Part shown: positions 55,905 through 64,000 of the stretch, in pieces | Position numbering within the stretch: the stretch's first letter is position 1 | How the letters are laid out: the number at the start of each line of letters is the position of its first letter | NCBI RefSeq assembly: GCF_014170305.1 | Contig: NZ_LZZT01000047.1 | Span: 62,001-126,000, forward strand | Length of the DNA stretch: 64,000 nucleotides | Direction of reading: 5' to 3' | Source of the DNA: Achromobacter sp. UMC71 | Lineage (GTDB): Bacteria > Pseudomonadota > Gammaproteobacteria > Burkholderiales > Burkholderiaceae_B | Notes under the pieces: model-generated | What the model was told of the DNA's origin: nothing | Databases searched by the model: none | What the model saw: the letters and a program-made list of their open reading frames with translations, nothing else | Program-made: the position numbers and the translations under genes

Positions 55905-56615
55905 ATGGCATCCATGGACACTCACCACACCAAGCTGCTGGTCGTCGACGACGACCCGGCCCTGCGGCAATTGCTGGCCGACTACCTCAACCGGCACGGC
56001 TACGACACCCTGCTGGCGCCGGACGCCAGCGACCTGCCGTCGCGCATTACCCGCTACGCCCCCGACCTGCTGGTGCTGGACCGCATGCTGCCCGGCGGCG
56101 ACGGCGCCGACGCCTGCCGCCGCCTGCGCGAGCAGGGCGAAGACATCCCCGTCATCCTGCTGACCGCCCGCGACGAGGCCGTCGACCGCATCATCGGCCT
56201 GGAGGCCGGCGCCGACGACTACGTCGGCAAACCCTTCGACCCGCGCGAACTCTTGGCCCGCATCGAGGCGGTGCTGCGGCGCAAGCGCGGCCCCTCGGCC
56301 CTGACCAAGGACGCGCCGGTGTCCTTCGGCCCGTTCCTGTTCGACCCGTCCACCCGCCAGTTGTCGCGCGAGGGCACCGTGGTCAAGCTGACCGGCGGTG
56401 AAATCAACCTGCTGGAAGCGTTGGTGCGCAACGCCGGCAAGCCGCTGTCGCGTGAACGCCTGCTGGCGCTGGCGCGCGACGATGATGCCGGCGAACGCAA
56501 CGACCGCGCCATCGACATCGCCATCCTGCGCCTGCGGCGCGTCATCGAAGACGATCCCAAGCAACCCCGCTGGATCCAGACCGTCTGGGGCATCGGCTAC
56601 CGGTTTTCACCCTGA
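55905..56615 (+). CDS. ompR: OmpR-family response regulator (OmpR/RisA-like)
   Basis: A 236-residue response regulator. The receiver domain has VVDDDPALRQLLADYL, the phospho-acceptor Asp in DLLVLDRMLPGGDG, and the switch Thr and Lys in LLTARDE and GKPFDPRELLARIEA. The C-terminal winged helix includes LTGGEINLLEALVRNAGKPLSRERLL and the recognition helix NDRAIDIAILRLRRVIEDDP. It shows strong OmpR identity and is translationally linked to the EnvZ-like kinase (TGATG). In Bordetella the orthologous pair is called RisAS. Starts at 55905 or 55914 are both possible. Confidence 0.88.
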   Translation: MASMDTHHTKLLVVDDDPALRQLLADYLNRHGYDTLLAPDASDLPSRITRYAPDLLVLDRMLPGGDGADACRRLREQGEDIPVILLTARDEAVDRIIGLEAGADDYVGKPFDPRELLARIEAVLRRKRGPSALTKDAPVSFGPFLFDPSTRQLSREGTVVKLTGGEINLLEALVRNAGKPLSRERLLALARDDDAGERNDRAIDIAILRLRRVIEDDPKQPRWIQTVWGIGYRFSP

Positions 56616-58165
56616 TGCGCCTGTCTGCCGATTTTCTGGTGCCGCGGTCGCTGCGGGCCCGGCTCATCCTGCTGATCCTCGGGTCCGTCCTGCTGACGCA
56701 AGCGGCCACGCTGGTGACGGTGTCCTACTTCCGCCATAAGTTCATGGAAGACGTGGCCATCGGCTACATCACCACCACTATCCGTACCCTGCGCGCCGCC
56801 GTGTCCCAGGTACCCGCCGAAGACCGCGCCGATTTCGTGCGCGCGGCATCGCAGAACCAGTGGCGCCTGTGGTCGCGCGTGTTGCCCGCCGAGGCCAAGC
56901 TGCAGCGCTTCAACGGCCGCCGGCCGCCGCCGCATTCCGCCCAGCGCCCGCCGCCGCCGCCCCCGCCGCCTTCGACGCAGATCCAGGGGCCGCCCCCGCC
57001 GCCCGACATGCGCGTCGACGAGCGCGAAGTCGAAAACGGCCACGACGCGCAGCGCGCCGAGCGCGAACGTGAAGAACACGTGCGCCGCTACAAGCCCGAA
57101 CCCGACGACGTGCGCCGCGACCTGCGGGCGCTGGTGCAGCAGCTGAACGAGCGCTTGAACGACGGCACCCGGGTGGCGCTGTCGCGCGGCCCCACGCCCG
57201 AGATCTTCATTTCGCTGGCGCCCAATCCGGCCAGCGAAGATGCGCCGCGCCTGCGCGAATGGCTGGTCATTCCGCTGGACCGCCTGGACCCGCCGGTAGC
57301 CACGCCGTTTATCGCGGCCTGGCTGGGCGGACTGGGCCTGTTGCTGCTGCTGGCCGTGGGCTTCTCGTGGCACATCACGCGGCCCATCACCCGGCTGGCC
57401 GATGCTGCCGACCGCCTGGCCGCTGGCCAGCCGCAGCGCGTGGAACCCTCCGGCCCGCACGAGACCCGCGTTCTGGGAATGCGCTTTAATGCCATGCTGG
57501 ATGCGCTGGCCGAATCCGACTCCGTACGGCGTACCCTGTTGTCGGGCCTGCCTCACGACCTGAAGGGTCCGCTGTCGCGCATGTGGCTGCGCATCGAATT
57601 GGCCGACGATTCCGCCCTGAAGGAAGGGCTGCGCACCGACCTGCAGGACATGCAGCACATGGTCGACCAGTTCATCGGTTTCGTGCGCGGCACCGATCCC
57701 GCCGCCTACCGCTATGCCTCGATGGTGCTGCCCGACTGGCTGACCGAACGCGTCAACGCCTGGCGCGGCGCCGGCACCGACATCCGCCTGAAGACCGCCG
57801 GCGACGATTCCGCGCTGGTGGTGCAGGGCGACGCGGTGGCGCTGGGCCGCCTGCTGGACAACCTGATCGGTAATGCCCTGAACCACGGCGCGCCGCCGGT
57901 CGATGTCAGCTTGCGGCGCGAAGACCGCTACGCGGTGCTGGATGTATCGGACCACGGCCCCGGCATCGTGCCCGAACGGCGCCTGGAGGCGCTGCGGCCC
58001 TTCAGCCGGCTGGACGACGCCCGCACCCGCACCGGCAGCGTGGGCCTGGGCCTGGCCCTGGCCGAGGCCATCGCCCGCGCCCACGGCGGCTCATTGGAAC
58101 TGTTGCAGGCCGAATCGGGCGGATTGTGCGTTCGGGTCAAGCTGCCGGTCGCGGAAGGCGCGTAA
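56615..58165 (+). CDS. EnvZ/RisS-like sensor histidine kinase with polyproline periplasmic insert
   Basis: A 516-residue sensor kinase. TM1 spans residues 15-35 and TM2 232-251. HAMP follows (HITRPITRLADAADRLAAG). The H-box is LPHDLKGPLSRM with H314, and the ATPase domain shows DNLIGNALNHG, DHGPGI and TGSVGLGLALAEAIARAHGG. The periplasmic domain carries a run of eight prolines and a second of five between residues 104 and 130, then a highly charged Arg/Glu stretch, unlike E. coli EnvZ. The H-box Lys where EnvZ has Arg/Thr is another small difference. It should phosphorylate the adjacent response regulator. Confidence 0.88.
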   Translation: MRLSADFLVPRSLRARLILLILGSVLLTQAATLVTVSYFRHKFMEDVAIGYITTTIRTLRAAVSQVPAEDRADFVRAASQNQWRLWSRVLPAEAKLQRFNGRRPPPHSAQRPPPPPPPPSTQIQGPPPPPDMRVDEREVENGHDAQRAEREREEHVRRYKPEPDDVRRDLRALVQQLNERLNDGTRVALSRGPTPEIFISLAPNPASEDAPRLREWLVIPLDRLDPPVATPFIAAWLGGLGLLLLLAVGFSWHITRPITRLADAADRLAAGQPQRVEPSGPHETRVLGMRFNAMLDALAESDSVRRTLLSGLPHDLKGPLSRMWLRIELADDSALKEGLRTDLQDMQHMVDQFIGFVRGTDPAAYRYASMVLPDWLTERVNAWRGAGTDIRLKTAGDDSALVVQGDAVALGRLLDNLIGNALNHGAPPVDVSLRREDRYAVLDVSDHGPGIVPERRLEALRPFSRLDDARTRTGSVGLGLALAEAIARAHGGSLELLQAESGGLCVRVKLPVAEGA

Positions 58166-58220
58166 CCCGGCCGCGCCCGCCTGGGGGGCTGCGGCGCAGG
58201 GCGTCCGGGTTTGAACCGTC

Positions 58221-58265
58221 CGGCACGGGCCGCCCCGGCACGGGCCGCCCCGGCATGGGCCGCCC
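58221..58265. repeat. Three tandem 15-bp repeats upstream of ruvB
   Basis: CGGCACGGGCCGCCC occurs at 58221-58235 and 58236-58250, and with one change (CGGCATGGGCCGCCC) at 58251-58265. It lies in the gap between the kinase gene and ruvB, 84 bp before the ruvB ATG. Copy number may vary between strains. No protein-binding function is evident. Confidence 0.8.
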
Positions 58266-58348
58266 CCTGTTTTTCACGCGGGCCGGTTTCGTGCCCGGCC
58301 GTTACGGTACGATGCAGCATCCTGCTTCGCATCCCGTTTTTCCGCACC

Positions 58349-59422
58349 ATGGCCATTCAGTCCGATTCGCTTTCTTCCCGACCCGACGCCCCTCGCATCG
58401 TGGCGCCCCAGCCGGTGTCGCCCAACGAGGAGTCGATCGAACGCGCCTTGCGCCCCAAGGCGCTGGAAGAATACGTCGGCCAGCAGCGCGCCCGCGAGCA
58501 GCTCGAAATCTTCATCGCCGCCGCCCGCAAGCGCGGCGAGGCCCTGGACCACGTGCTGCTGTTCGGCCCCCCGGGGCTGGGCAAGACCACGCTGGCCCAC
58601 ATCATCGCGCATGAAATGGGCGTGCAACTGCGCCAGACTTCCGGCCCCGTGCTCGAGCGTCCCGGCGACCTGGCCGCGCTCTTGACCAACCTGGAAAAGA
58701 ACGACGTCCTGTTCATCGACGAAATCCACCGCCTGTCGCCCGTGGTCGAGGAAATCCTCTACCCGGCGCTCGAGGATTTCCAGATCGACATCCTGATCGG
58801 CGAAGGCCCGGCCGCGCGCAGCGTCAAGCTGGATCTGCAGCCCTTCACGCTGGTGGGCGCCACCACGCGGGCCGGCATGCTGACCAATCCGTTGCGCGAC
58901 CGCTTCGGCATCGTCTCGCGGCTCGAGTTCTACAACGCCACCGACCTTGGCCACATCGTGACCCGTAGCGCCGGCCTGCTCAATGCTGGCATCACCCCGG
59001 ACGGCGCCGCCGAAGTCGCGCGCCGCGCCCGCGGCACGCCGCGGATCGCCAACCGCCTGCTGCGCCGTGTGCGCGACTACGCCGAGGTCAAGGCCAGCGG
59101 CACCATCGACGCCGATGTCGCCGGCCGCGCGCTGGCCATGCTCGAGGTCGACCCGCAGGGCCTGGACCTGATGGACCGCAAGCTGCTCGAAGCCATCATC
59201 CACAAGTTCGACGGCGGTCCCGTCGGCGTGGACAGCCTGGCCGCCGCCATCGGCGAAGAGCGCGACACCATCGAAGACGTGATCGAACCCTACCTGATCC
59301 AGCATGGCTACCTGCAGCGCACGCCGCGCGGCCGCACCGCCACGCTGACCACCTGGCGCCACCTGGGCCTGACCCCGCCGGCCGGCACGGCCAGCGGCAG
59401 CGGCGAGCTGTTCGGCAAGTAA
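58349..59422 (+). CDS. ruvB: Holliday junction branch-migration ATPase RuvB
   Basis: A 357-residue AAA+ ATPase. Walker A is [20 protein letters not shown], Walker B is [12 protein letters not shown], sensor motifs are in [23 protein letters not shown], and the C-terminal winged helix ends [13 protein letters not shown]. It forms hexameric rings that drive branch migration with RuvA. It lies about 2 kb from ruvC-ruvA and on the opposite strand, so the usual ruvAB operon is split here. ATG 58349 is chosen; the longer reading from 58211 runs through the tandem repeats. Confidence 0.96.
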   Translation: MAIQSDSLSSRPDAPRIVAPQPVSPNEESIERALRPKALEEYVGQQRAREQLEIFIAAARKRGEALDHVLLFGPPGLGKTTLAHIIAHEMGVQLRQTSGPVLERPGDLAALLTNLEKNDVLFIDEIHRLSPVVEEILYPALEDFQIDILIGEGPAARSVKLDLQPFTLVGATTRAGMLTNPLRDRFGIVSRLEFYNATDLGHIVTRSAGLLNAGITPDGAAEVARRARGTPRIANRLLRRVRDYAEVKASGTIDADVAGRALAMLEVDPQGLDLMDRKLLEAIIHKFDGGPVGVDSLAAAIGEERDTIEDVIEPYLIQHGYLQRTPRGRTATLTTWRHLGLTPPAGTASGSGELFGK

Positions 59423-59514
59423 TCGGCGGGCAGGGCGGCGGCGCGAATGCCGCCACGGGTTTATGATCCGAGGGTTTCGATTTCGACTCTCTCCGCGATC
59501 AAAGGACTGTTTCC

Positions 59515-60480
59515 ATGCTGCCCGAACTGCCCTCTTTCGACGATGTCGCGCGCGCCAGCGAACGCCTGGCTGGCAATGCGCACCGCACGCCCGTGCTGAC
59601 GTCCTCCACGGCCGACGCCATCGCCGGCGCCTCGCTGTTCTTCAAGTGCGAGAACTTCCAGCGCATGGGGGCCTTCAAGTTCCGCGGCGGCTACAACGCG
59701 ATCGCGCGCCTGACCCCGGAGCAGCGCGCCGCCGGCGTGGTCACGTTTTCGTCGGGCAATCACGCGCAGGCCATCGCGCTGGCGTCCAAGCTGCAAGGTG
59801 TCAAGGCCACCATCATCATGCCGCTGGACGCCCCGGCGGCCAAGCGCGCCGCCACCGAGGGCTATGGCGGCCAGATCGTCACCTACGACCGCTATACCGA
59901 AGATCGCGAACAGATCGCCCTGCGTATCCAGTCCGAGACCGGCGCCACGCTGATCCCGCCCTATGACCACGAAGATGTCATTGCCGGCCAGGGCACCGCG
60001 GCCAAGGAACTGTTCGAGGAAGTTGGCGAGCTGGACTACCTGTTCGTCTGCCTGGGCGGCGGTGGCCTGCTGTCCGGGTCGGCGCTGTCGGCGTTCGCGC
60101 TCAGCCCGCGCTGCCAGGTCTACGGCGTCGAGCCGGAAGCCGGCAACGATGGCCAGCAATCGCTGCGCAAAGGTGAAATCGTCCGAATCCAGGCGCCCAA
60201 GACGCTGGCTGACGGCGCCGCCACCACCCACCTGGGCCACCTGACGTTCCCGCTGATCCAGAAATACGTGCGCGACATCGTCACCGTGACGGACGAGCAA
60301 CTGGTCTCCACCATGAAATTCTTCGCCGAGCGCATGAAGATGGTGGTCGAGCCCACCGGCTGCCTGGCGGCCGCGGCGGTGCTGCAAAGCGTGGTGCCCG
60401 TGCGCGGCGCGCGCGTGGGCGTCATCATCAGCGGCGGCAACGTCGACCTTCCGGCCTACGGCAAGTTGCTGGCCAGCTGA
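59515..60480 (+). CDS. PLP-dependent serine/threonine-type dehydratase (threo-3-hydroxyaspartate dehydratase-like)
   Basis: A 321-residue fold-type II PLP enzyme. The Schiff-base Lys is in MGAFKFRGGYNAIA (about residue 51). The substrate loop SSGNHAQAIALASKL and the phosphate-binding GGGGLLSG are typical of the serine racemase/threonine dehydratase group. It deaminates Ser, Thr or beta-hydroxyaspartate to a keto acid. It has no C-terminal regulatory ACT domain, so it is the catabolic or racemase-like type rather than IlvA. The substrate is not settled by the sequence. Confidence 0.88.
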   Translation: MLPELPSFDDVARASERLAGNAHRTPVLTSSTADAIAGASLFFKCENFQRMGAFKFRGGYNAIARLTPEQRAAGVVTFSSGNHAQAIALASKLQGVKATIIMPLDAPAAKRAATEGYGGQIVTYDRYTEDREQIALRIQSETGATLIPPYDHEDVIAGQGTAAKELFEEVGELDYLFVCLGGGGLLSGSALSAFALSPRCQVYGVEPEAGNDGQQSLRKGEIVRIQAPKTLADGAATTHLGHLTFPLIQKYVRDIVTVTDEQLVSTMKFFAERMKMVVEPTGCLAAAAVLQSVVPVRGARVGVIISGGNVDLPAYGKLLAS

Positions 60481-60496
60481 CCGTCATAGGCATGGC

Positions 60497-60518
60497 CCGG
60501 GCCGCCCGAGCGGCCCGG
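60497..60518 (+). terminator. GC-rich hairpin after the dehydratase gene
   Basis: CCGGGCCG (60497-60504) pairs with CGGCCCGG (60511-60518) across six bases. No T-run follows, so termination efficiency is uncertain. It lies 17 bp after the stop codon. Confidence 0.55.
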
Positions 60519-60597
60519 CGCTATCCTCCGCGCGCTTGCGGCGATGGCCCGCGCAGGGCAGAATCGGGCTTGAATCCTGAAGAACAGGGGCTGCTCC

Positions 60598-61518
60598 ATG
60601 CGTATCCTTGTCATCGGCGGCACCGGCTTCATCGGCCGTCACCTCATCGCCCGGCTATCCGGCGCGCAACATCAGATCCTCGTGCCCACCCGCCGCTACG
60701 GCCTGGGGCGAGACCTCCAGCTACTGCCTACCGTCACCTTGCTCGACAGCAATGTGCACGACGACGCCGCGCTCGATCGCCTTGTGCGCGGCTGTGACGC
60801 GGTGGTGAATCTGGTGGGGATCCTGCACGGCAATTCGGGCCGCCCCTATGGGTCCGATTTCGCGCAGGCGCACGTTCACCTGCCGCAGCGCATCGCGCGA
60901 GCCTGCCGCCGCCAGGGCGCGCGCCGGTTGTTGCATGTCAGTGCGCTGGGCGCGGATTCCGCCGGCGCCAGCATGTACCAGCGCTCCAAGGGCGATGGCG
61001 AGGCCGCTATCCAGCAGGAACTGGCCGACTGGCGCGAGGGCGGCTGGACGATCTTCCGCCCGTCGGTGGTGTTTGGGCCGGACGACAATTTCACCAATAT
61101 GTTCGCGCGGCTGGCGCGCTGGCTGCCCGTGCTGCCGCTGGCGGGCGCCGACGTGCGGATGCAGCCGGTGTACGTGGGCGACGTGGTGGCGGCAATGGTG
61201 TCCGCACTGGGCAATACGCACACCTGGGGCAAGACCTACGAACTGGGCGGCCCGCAGGTCTATACGCTGGGCGAGATCGCGCGCCTGTGCGCCAGCTGGA
61301 GCGGCCATCCGCGGCCGGTCATCGGCGTGCCCATGGGCGTGGGGCGCATGCAGGCGATGTTGTTCGAATGCCTGCCCGGCAGGCCGTTGATGTCGCGCGA
61401 CAACCTGGATTCCCTGCGTCGCGACAATATCTGCATCGGGCCGATCGCGCCCGAATTGAACGTGGTACCGACCGGGCTGGAAGCCGTGGCGCCGGGTTAC
61501 CTGGCGCCCGCGCGCTAG
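60598..61518 (+). CDS. NDUFA9-like NAD(P)-binding epimerase/dehydratase family protein
   Basis: A 306-residue atypical SDR with N-terminal Rossmann motif MRILVIGGTGFIGRHLIARL. Further signatures are VVNLVGIL, LLHVSALGADS and FRPSVVFGPDDNFTNMFA. It matches the complex I NDUFA9-subunit-like group found in many Betaproteobacteria. No catalytic YxxxK is obvious near YQRSKGDGE beyond Y-x-x-S-K. Role is unknown; quinone or respiratory maintenance is suspected for the family. It converges on ruvA with only 37 bp between the stops. Confidence 0.84.
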   Translation: MRILVIGGTGFIGRHLIARLSGAQHQILVPTRRYGLGRDLQLLPTVTLLDSNVHDDAALDRLVRGCDAVVNLVGILHGNSGRPYGSDFAQAHVHLPQRIARACRRQGARRLLHVSALGADSAGASMYQRSKGDGEAAIQQELADWREGGWTIFRPSVVFGPDDNFTNMFARLARWLPVLPLAGADVRMQPVYVGDVVAAMVSALGNTHTWGKTYELGGPQVYTLGEIARLCASWSGHPRPVIGVPMGVGRMQAMLFECLPGRPLMSRDNLDSLRRDNICIGPIAPELNVVPTGLEAVAPGYLAPAR

Positions 61519-61555
61519 CGGCTGGCCCGTCGCCGGCGTGGCCCAGCCGGAGCGT

Positions 61556-62128
61556 TCAACGCACCAGCGACTTCAATGCCTGCTTGATGCCGTCCGACAC
61601 GCCCACGCCTTCGGGCAGGGTCTTCAGAGCGGCCAGCGATTCTTTCTCGGAATATCCCAGCGCCAGGAGCGCGTTCAGGATGTCGGACTGGTTGTCCGGC
61701 GTGGCGTGCGAAGCGGCGCCGATGTCCGCGCCCAGCTTGCCGCGCATTTCCAGCAGCAGGCGCTCGGCGGTTTTCTTGCCGATGCCCGGCACGCGGGTCA
61801 GGCGTCCCGATTCCTGCAAGGTAATGGCCTGGGCCAGGTCGGCCACCGACAGGCCCGACAGCACCGACAGCGCGGTGCGCGCGCCGATGCCGCTGACCTT
61901 GATCAGCTCGCGGAACGCGCTGCGTTCGCCAGCGGTGGCAAAACCATAGAGGATGTGGGCGTCTTCGCGCACCGTCAGGTGCGTGTAGAGCGTCACGCGC
62001 GCGCCGGTTTCCGGCAGTGAATACAGCGTGCTCATGGGCACGTCGATGTCATAGCCCAGACCGTTGACGTCCACACAGACGGTAGGCGGCAGTTTTTCGA
62101 TCAGGGTTCCGGTAATGCGTCCGATCAT
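61556..62128 (-). CDS. ruvA: Holliday junction DNA-binding protein RuvA
   Basis: A 190-residue RuvA. The N-terminal OB-fold is [31 protein letters not shown]. Two helix-hairpin-helix motifs follow ([18 protein letters not shown] and [19 protein letters not shown]). The C-terminal domain III ([23 protein letters not shown]) contacts RuvB. It tetramerises on four-way junctions. It lies 97 bp downstream of ruvC on the minus strand. Confidence 0.96.
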   Translation of the reverse strand: MIGRITGTLIEKLPPTVCVDVNGLGYDIDVPMSTLYSLPETGARVTLYTHLTVREDAHILYGFATAGERSAFRELIKVSGIGARTALSVLSGLSVADLAQAITLQESGRLTRVPGIGKKTAERLLLEMRGKLGADIGAASHATPDNQSDILNALLALGYSEKESLAALKTLPEGVGVSDGIKQALKSLVR

Positions 62129-62225
62129 GGCGGGGATGGCCTGGCAAAAGAGAAGGCCGCGAAAGGCGCGGCGGATGCGGGGATTCTATACGGGTCTACA
62201 CGCCGCGTGGGCGCGGCGCGCAGGC

Positions 62226-62774
62226 TCAGCCGATCAGGCGGCCGTTGCGGATGCGGGTCTTGCCGCTCATGCGCAGGCTGGTGCCCAGGCGCTCCAGCTT
62301 GTCCTGCAGGGGCCCCACATGCGCGTGGCAGATGGCGCAGGCCAGCGCGTCGGCCGAGTCGGGGGCGGGCATACCGTCCAGCGACAGGAGGTGCTGCACC
62401 ATCATCTGAACCTGTTCCTTGGCCGCGCGTCCGGTGCCGACCACCGCCTTCTTGATCTGCAACGCGGTGTACTCGTGCACTGCCAGCGAGCTGTCGGCCA
62501 GTGCGCACAGCGCCGCGCCGCGGGCCTGGCCCAGCAGCAGGGTCGACGCGGGATTGGTGTTCATGAAGACGATTTCGAGCGCGGCCACGTCGGGTTGCGT
62601 GTCGCGGGCCACCTGGCGCAGATTGTCCAGGATGACCTTCAGGCGTTCGGACAGCGTCAGCGCCGGCGGGACCACGATGGTCCCGCTGGCCACGTAACGC
62701 AGCCGCGAGCCGTCGGCATCGATCACGCCGAAGCCGGTGCGGCGCAGGCCGGGATCGATGCCGAGGACGCGCAT
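62226..62774 (-). CDS. ruvC: Holliday junction endonuclease RuvC
   Basis: A 182-residue RNase H-fold resolvase. Catalytic acidic residues are D7 in [17 protein letters not shown]67-region in [14 protein letters not shown], and the C-terminal pair in [14 protein letters not shown]. It cuts four-way junctions symmetrically. Its start codon overlaps the purH stop by one base (TGATG), so ruvC is translated with purH. Confidence 0.96.
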   Translation of the reverse strand: MRVLGIDPGLRRTGFGVIDADGSRLRYVASGTIVVPPALTLSERLKVILDNLRQVARDTQPDVAALEIVFMNTNPASTLLLGQARGAALCALADSSLAVHEYTALQIKKAVVGTGRAAKEQVQMMVQHLLSLDGMPAPDSADALACAICHAHVGPLQDKLERLGTSLRMSGKTRIRNGRLIG

Positions 62775-64000
62775 CAGTGGCGGAAGTGACGGGTGCCGGT
62801 CAGCACCATGGCGATGCCGTGCTCGTCGGCCGCGGCGATGACTTCGTCGTCGCGCATGCTGCCGCCGGGCTGGATCACGCAGGTCGCGCCTGCCGCCACC
62901 ACCACGTCCAGGCCGTCGCGGAACGGGAAGAACGCGTCCGACGCCACGGCCGAGCCCTTCAGGGTCAGGCCGGCGTTTTCCGCCTTGATCGAGGCGATGC
63001 GGGCCGAGTCGATGCGGCTCATCTGGCCGGCGCCCACGCCCAGGGTCATGCCGCCGCCGACGAACACGATGGCGTTGGACTTGACGTACTTGGCGACCTT
63101 CCAGGCGAATGCCAGGTCGTTCATTTCCTGTTCGGTCGGCTGGCGCTTGGACACCACCTTCAGCGCATCGCGCGGCACGTTGTAGGCGTCCGGGCTTTGC
63201 ACCAGCCAGCCGCCGCCCACGCGCTTGATGTCGAAGGCGTTCTGGCCCGGGCCCATCGGCACTTCCAGCACGCGCACGTTCTTCTTGGCGGCCAGGATGG
63301 CCAGCGCGGCACCGTCGTAGGCCGGCGCCAGCAGCACTTCCAGGAACTGGGCGCTGACGGCTTCGGCCGTCGCGGCGTCCACCGGGCGGTTGAAGGCAAT
63401 GATGCCGCCGAAGGCCGACGTCGGGTCGGTCTTGAAGGCTTGCTGGTAGGCGCCCAGCGTATCGGCCGCCACGGCCACGCCGCAGGGGTTGGCATGCTTG
63501 ACGATGACGCAGGCGGGCGCCTCGAAGCTGCGCGCGCATTCCCAGGCGGCGTCGGCGTCCGCGATGTTGTTGTAGGACAGTTCCTTGCCCTGCAACTGGC
63601 GGTAGTTGCCCAACAGGCCGGCCGGACGTTGCGGGTCGACGTAGAACGCCGCGGTCTGGTGCGGGTTTTCGCCGTAGCGCAGCGCCTGTTCCTGCTTGAT
63701 CTGCAGGGTCAGGGTGCCGGGCCATTCCTGGCGGGCCGGCACGGCGTCCTGCGCCGGTTCGGCCTCGGTCAGGCTGGTCAGGTAGGCGGCGATGGCGCCG
63801 TCGTAGGCCGCCGTGTGGGCGTAGACCTTGGCGGCCAGCGCCAGGCGCAGGCCATACGAGGTGCCGCCGCCGTTGTCCATTTCGGACAGCACGCGCGAAT
63901 AGTCGACCGGGTCGATCACGACCGTCACGCCGCCGGCGTCGGTGCCGTGGTTCTTGGCGGCGGCGCGCAGCATTGCCGGGCCGCCGATGTCGATGTTCTC
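62774..64000 (-). CDS. purH: Bifunctional AICAR transformylase/IMP cyclohydrolase (3' part)
   Basis: 408 residues of PurH are in the window; the N-terminus lies beyond base 64000. The part seen starts [18 protein letters not shown] and contains the AICARFT domain ([19 protein letters not shown], the KHANPCG motif with the catalytic Lys and His, and [21 protein letters not shown]). It ends GTRHFRH. It catalyses the last two steps of IMP synthesis. It overlaps ruvC by one base. Confidence 0.96.
   Translation of the reverse strand, partial: ENIDIGGPAMLRAAAKNHGTDAGGVTVVIDPVDYSRVLSEMDNGGGTSYGLRLALAAKVYAHTAAYDGAIAAYLTSLTEAEPAQDAVPARQEWPGTLTLQIKQEQALRYGENPHQTAAFYVDPQRPAGLLGNYRQLQGKELSYNNIADADAAWECARSFEAPACVIVKHANPCGVAVAADTLGAYQQAFKTDPTSAFGGIIAFNRPVDAATAEAVSAQFLEVLLAPAYDGAALAILAAKKNVRVLEVPMGPGQNAFDIKRVGGGWLVQSPDAYNVPRDALKVVSKRQPTEQEMNDLAFAWKVAKYVKSNAIVFVGGGMTLGVGAGQMSRIDSARIASIKAENAGLTLKGSAVASDAFFPFRDGLDVVVAAGATCVIQPGGSMRDDEVIAAADEHGIAMVLTGTRHFRH

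Overview
The window is a GC-rich, densely coded chromosomal segment. It most resembles the Alcaligenaceae (Achromobacter/Bordetella group, Betaproteobacteria). Supporting signs are a Bug-type tripartite tricarboxylate transporter receptor, a purH-ruvC-ruvA block with ruvB nearby, minCDE with a long Ala/Pro linker in MinC, ettA, glnS, a very large tandem UvrA protein, and an OmpR/EnvZ (RisAS-like) pair. Species assignment is inference from gene content, not from a marker gene. I see no rRNA, tRNA, CRISPR array, prophage or intact insertion sequence.

Layout. 1-4424 (-) is the 5' part of a giant tandem UvrA-like ATPase. 4680-7048 (+) is an IclR regulator with a KDPG-type aldolase and 2-keto-3-deoxygluconate kinase, closed by a strong terminator. 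7155-7283 (-) is a 42-residue very basic protein with a hairpin in its leader. 7284-8131 has no convincing gene but holds a 31-bp inverted repeat with a nested hairpin. 8132-10255 carries a LysR regulator and a divergent glycosyltransferase. 10332-28500 is the main accessory region: a long minus-strand run of fifteen genes (iorA, iorB, Rieske reductase, Rieske alpha and beta, acyl-CoA ligase, thiolase-fold protein, DUF35-SDR fusion, cyclase/amidohydrolase, SDR, then livK, livH, a livM-livG fusion, livF), controlled at its head by a divergent MarR gene. Each part fits uptake, ring hydroxylation, ring opening, CoA activation and carbon-carbon cleavage of an aromatic acid. The gene set resembles indole-3-acetate (auxin) degradation loci, but the substrate is inferred, not shown.

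28690-34314 (+) is a complete dipeptide/oligopeptide-type ABC importer. 34506-37918 holds an acidic His-tailed hypothetical protein, an AraC regulator divergent from an EamA transporter, and an AAC(3)-family acetyltransferase. 38063-41452 (+) is ettA, a VapBC-like toxin-antitoxin pair under a 38-bp palindrome, an isochorismatase-like hydrolase and a glycine-zipper lipoprotein. 41556-43699 (-) is minCDE. 43790-47856 is an IclR regulator divergent from an HMG-CoA-lyase-like enzyme, a class III CoA-transferase and a Bug receptor. 48119-49885 (-) is glnS. 50023-52418 (+) is a cytochrome bd-like pair whose subunit I lacks every canonical heme ligand. 52472-55693 (-) is recQ and a usher-barrel-like outer-membrane protein. 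55905-58165 (+) is the OmpR/EnvZ-like pair, whose kinase has a polyproline periplasmic insert. 58349-64000 is ruvB, a serine/threonine-type dehydratase and an NDUFA9-like protein on +, facing ruvA, ruvC and the 3' part of purH on -.

The observations I would follow first are the aromatic-acid locus with its catalytically altered thiolase/DUF35-pseudo-SDR pair and its operator-flanked promoter, the heme-ligand-free CydA homologue, the 42-residue basic protein with its leader hairpin, and the palindromic intergenic elements at 7484-7643 and 48029-48080.
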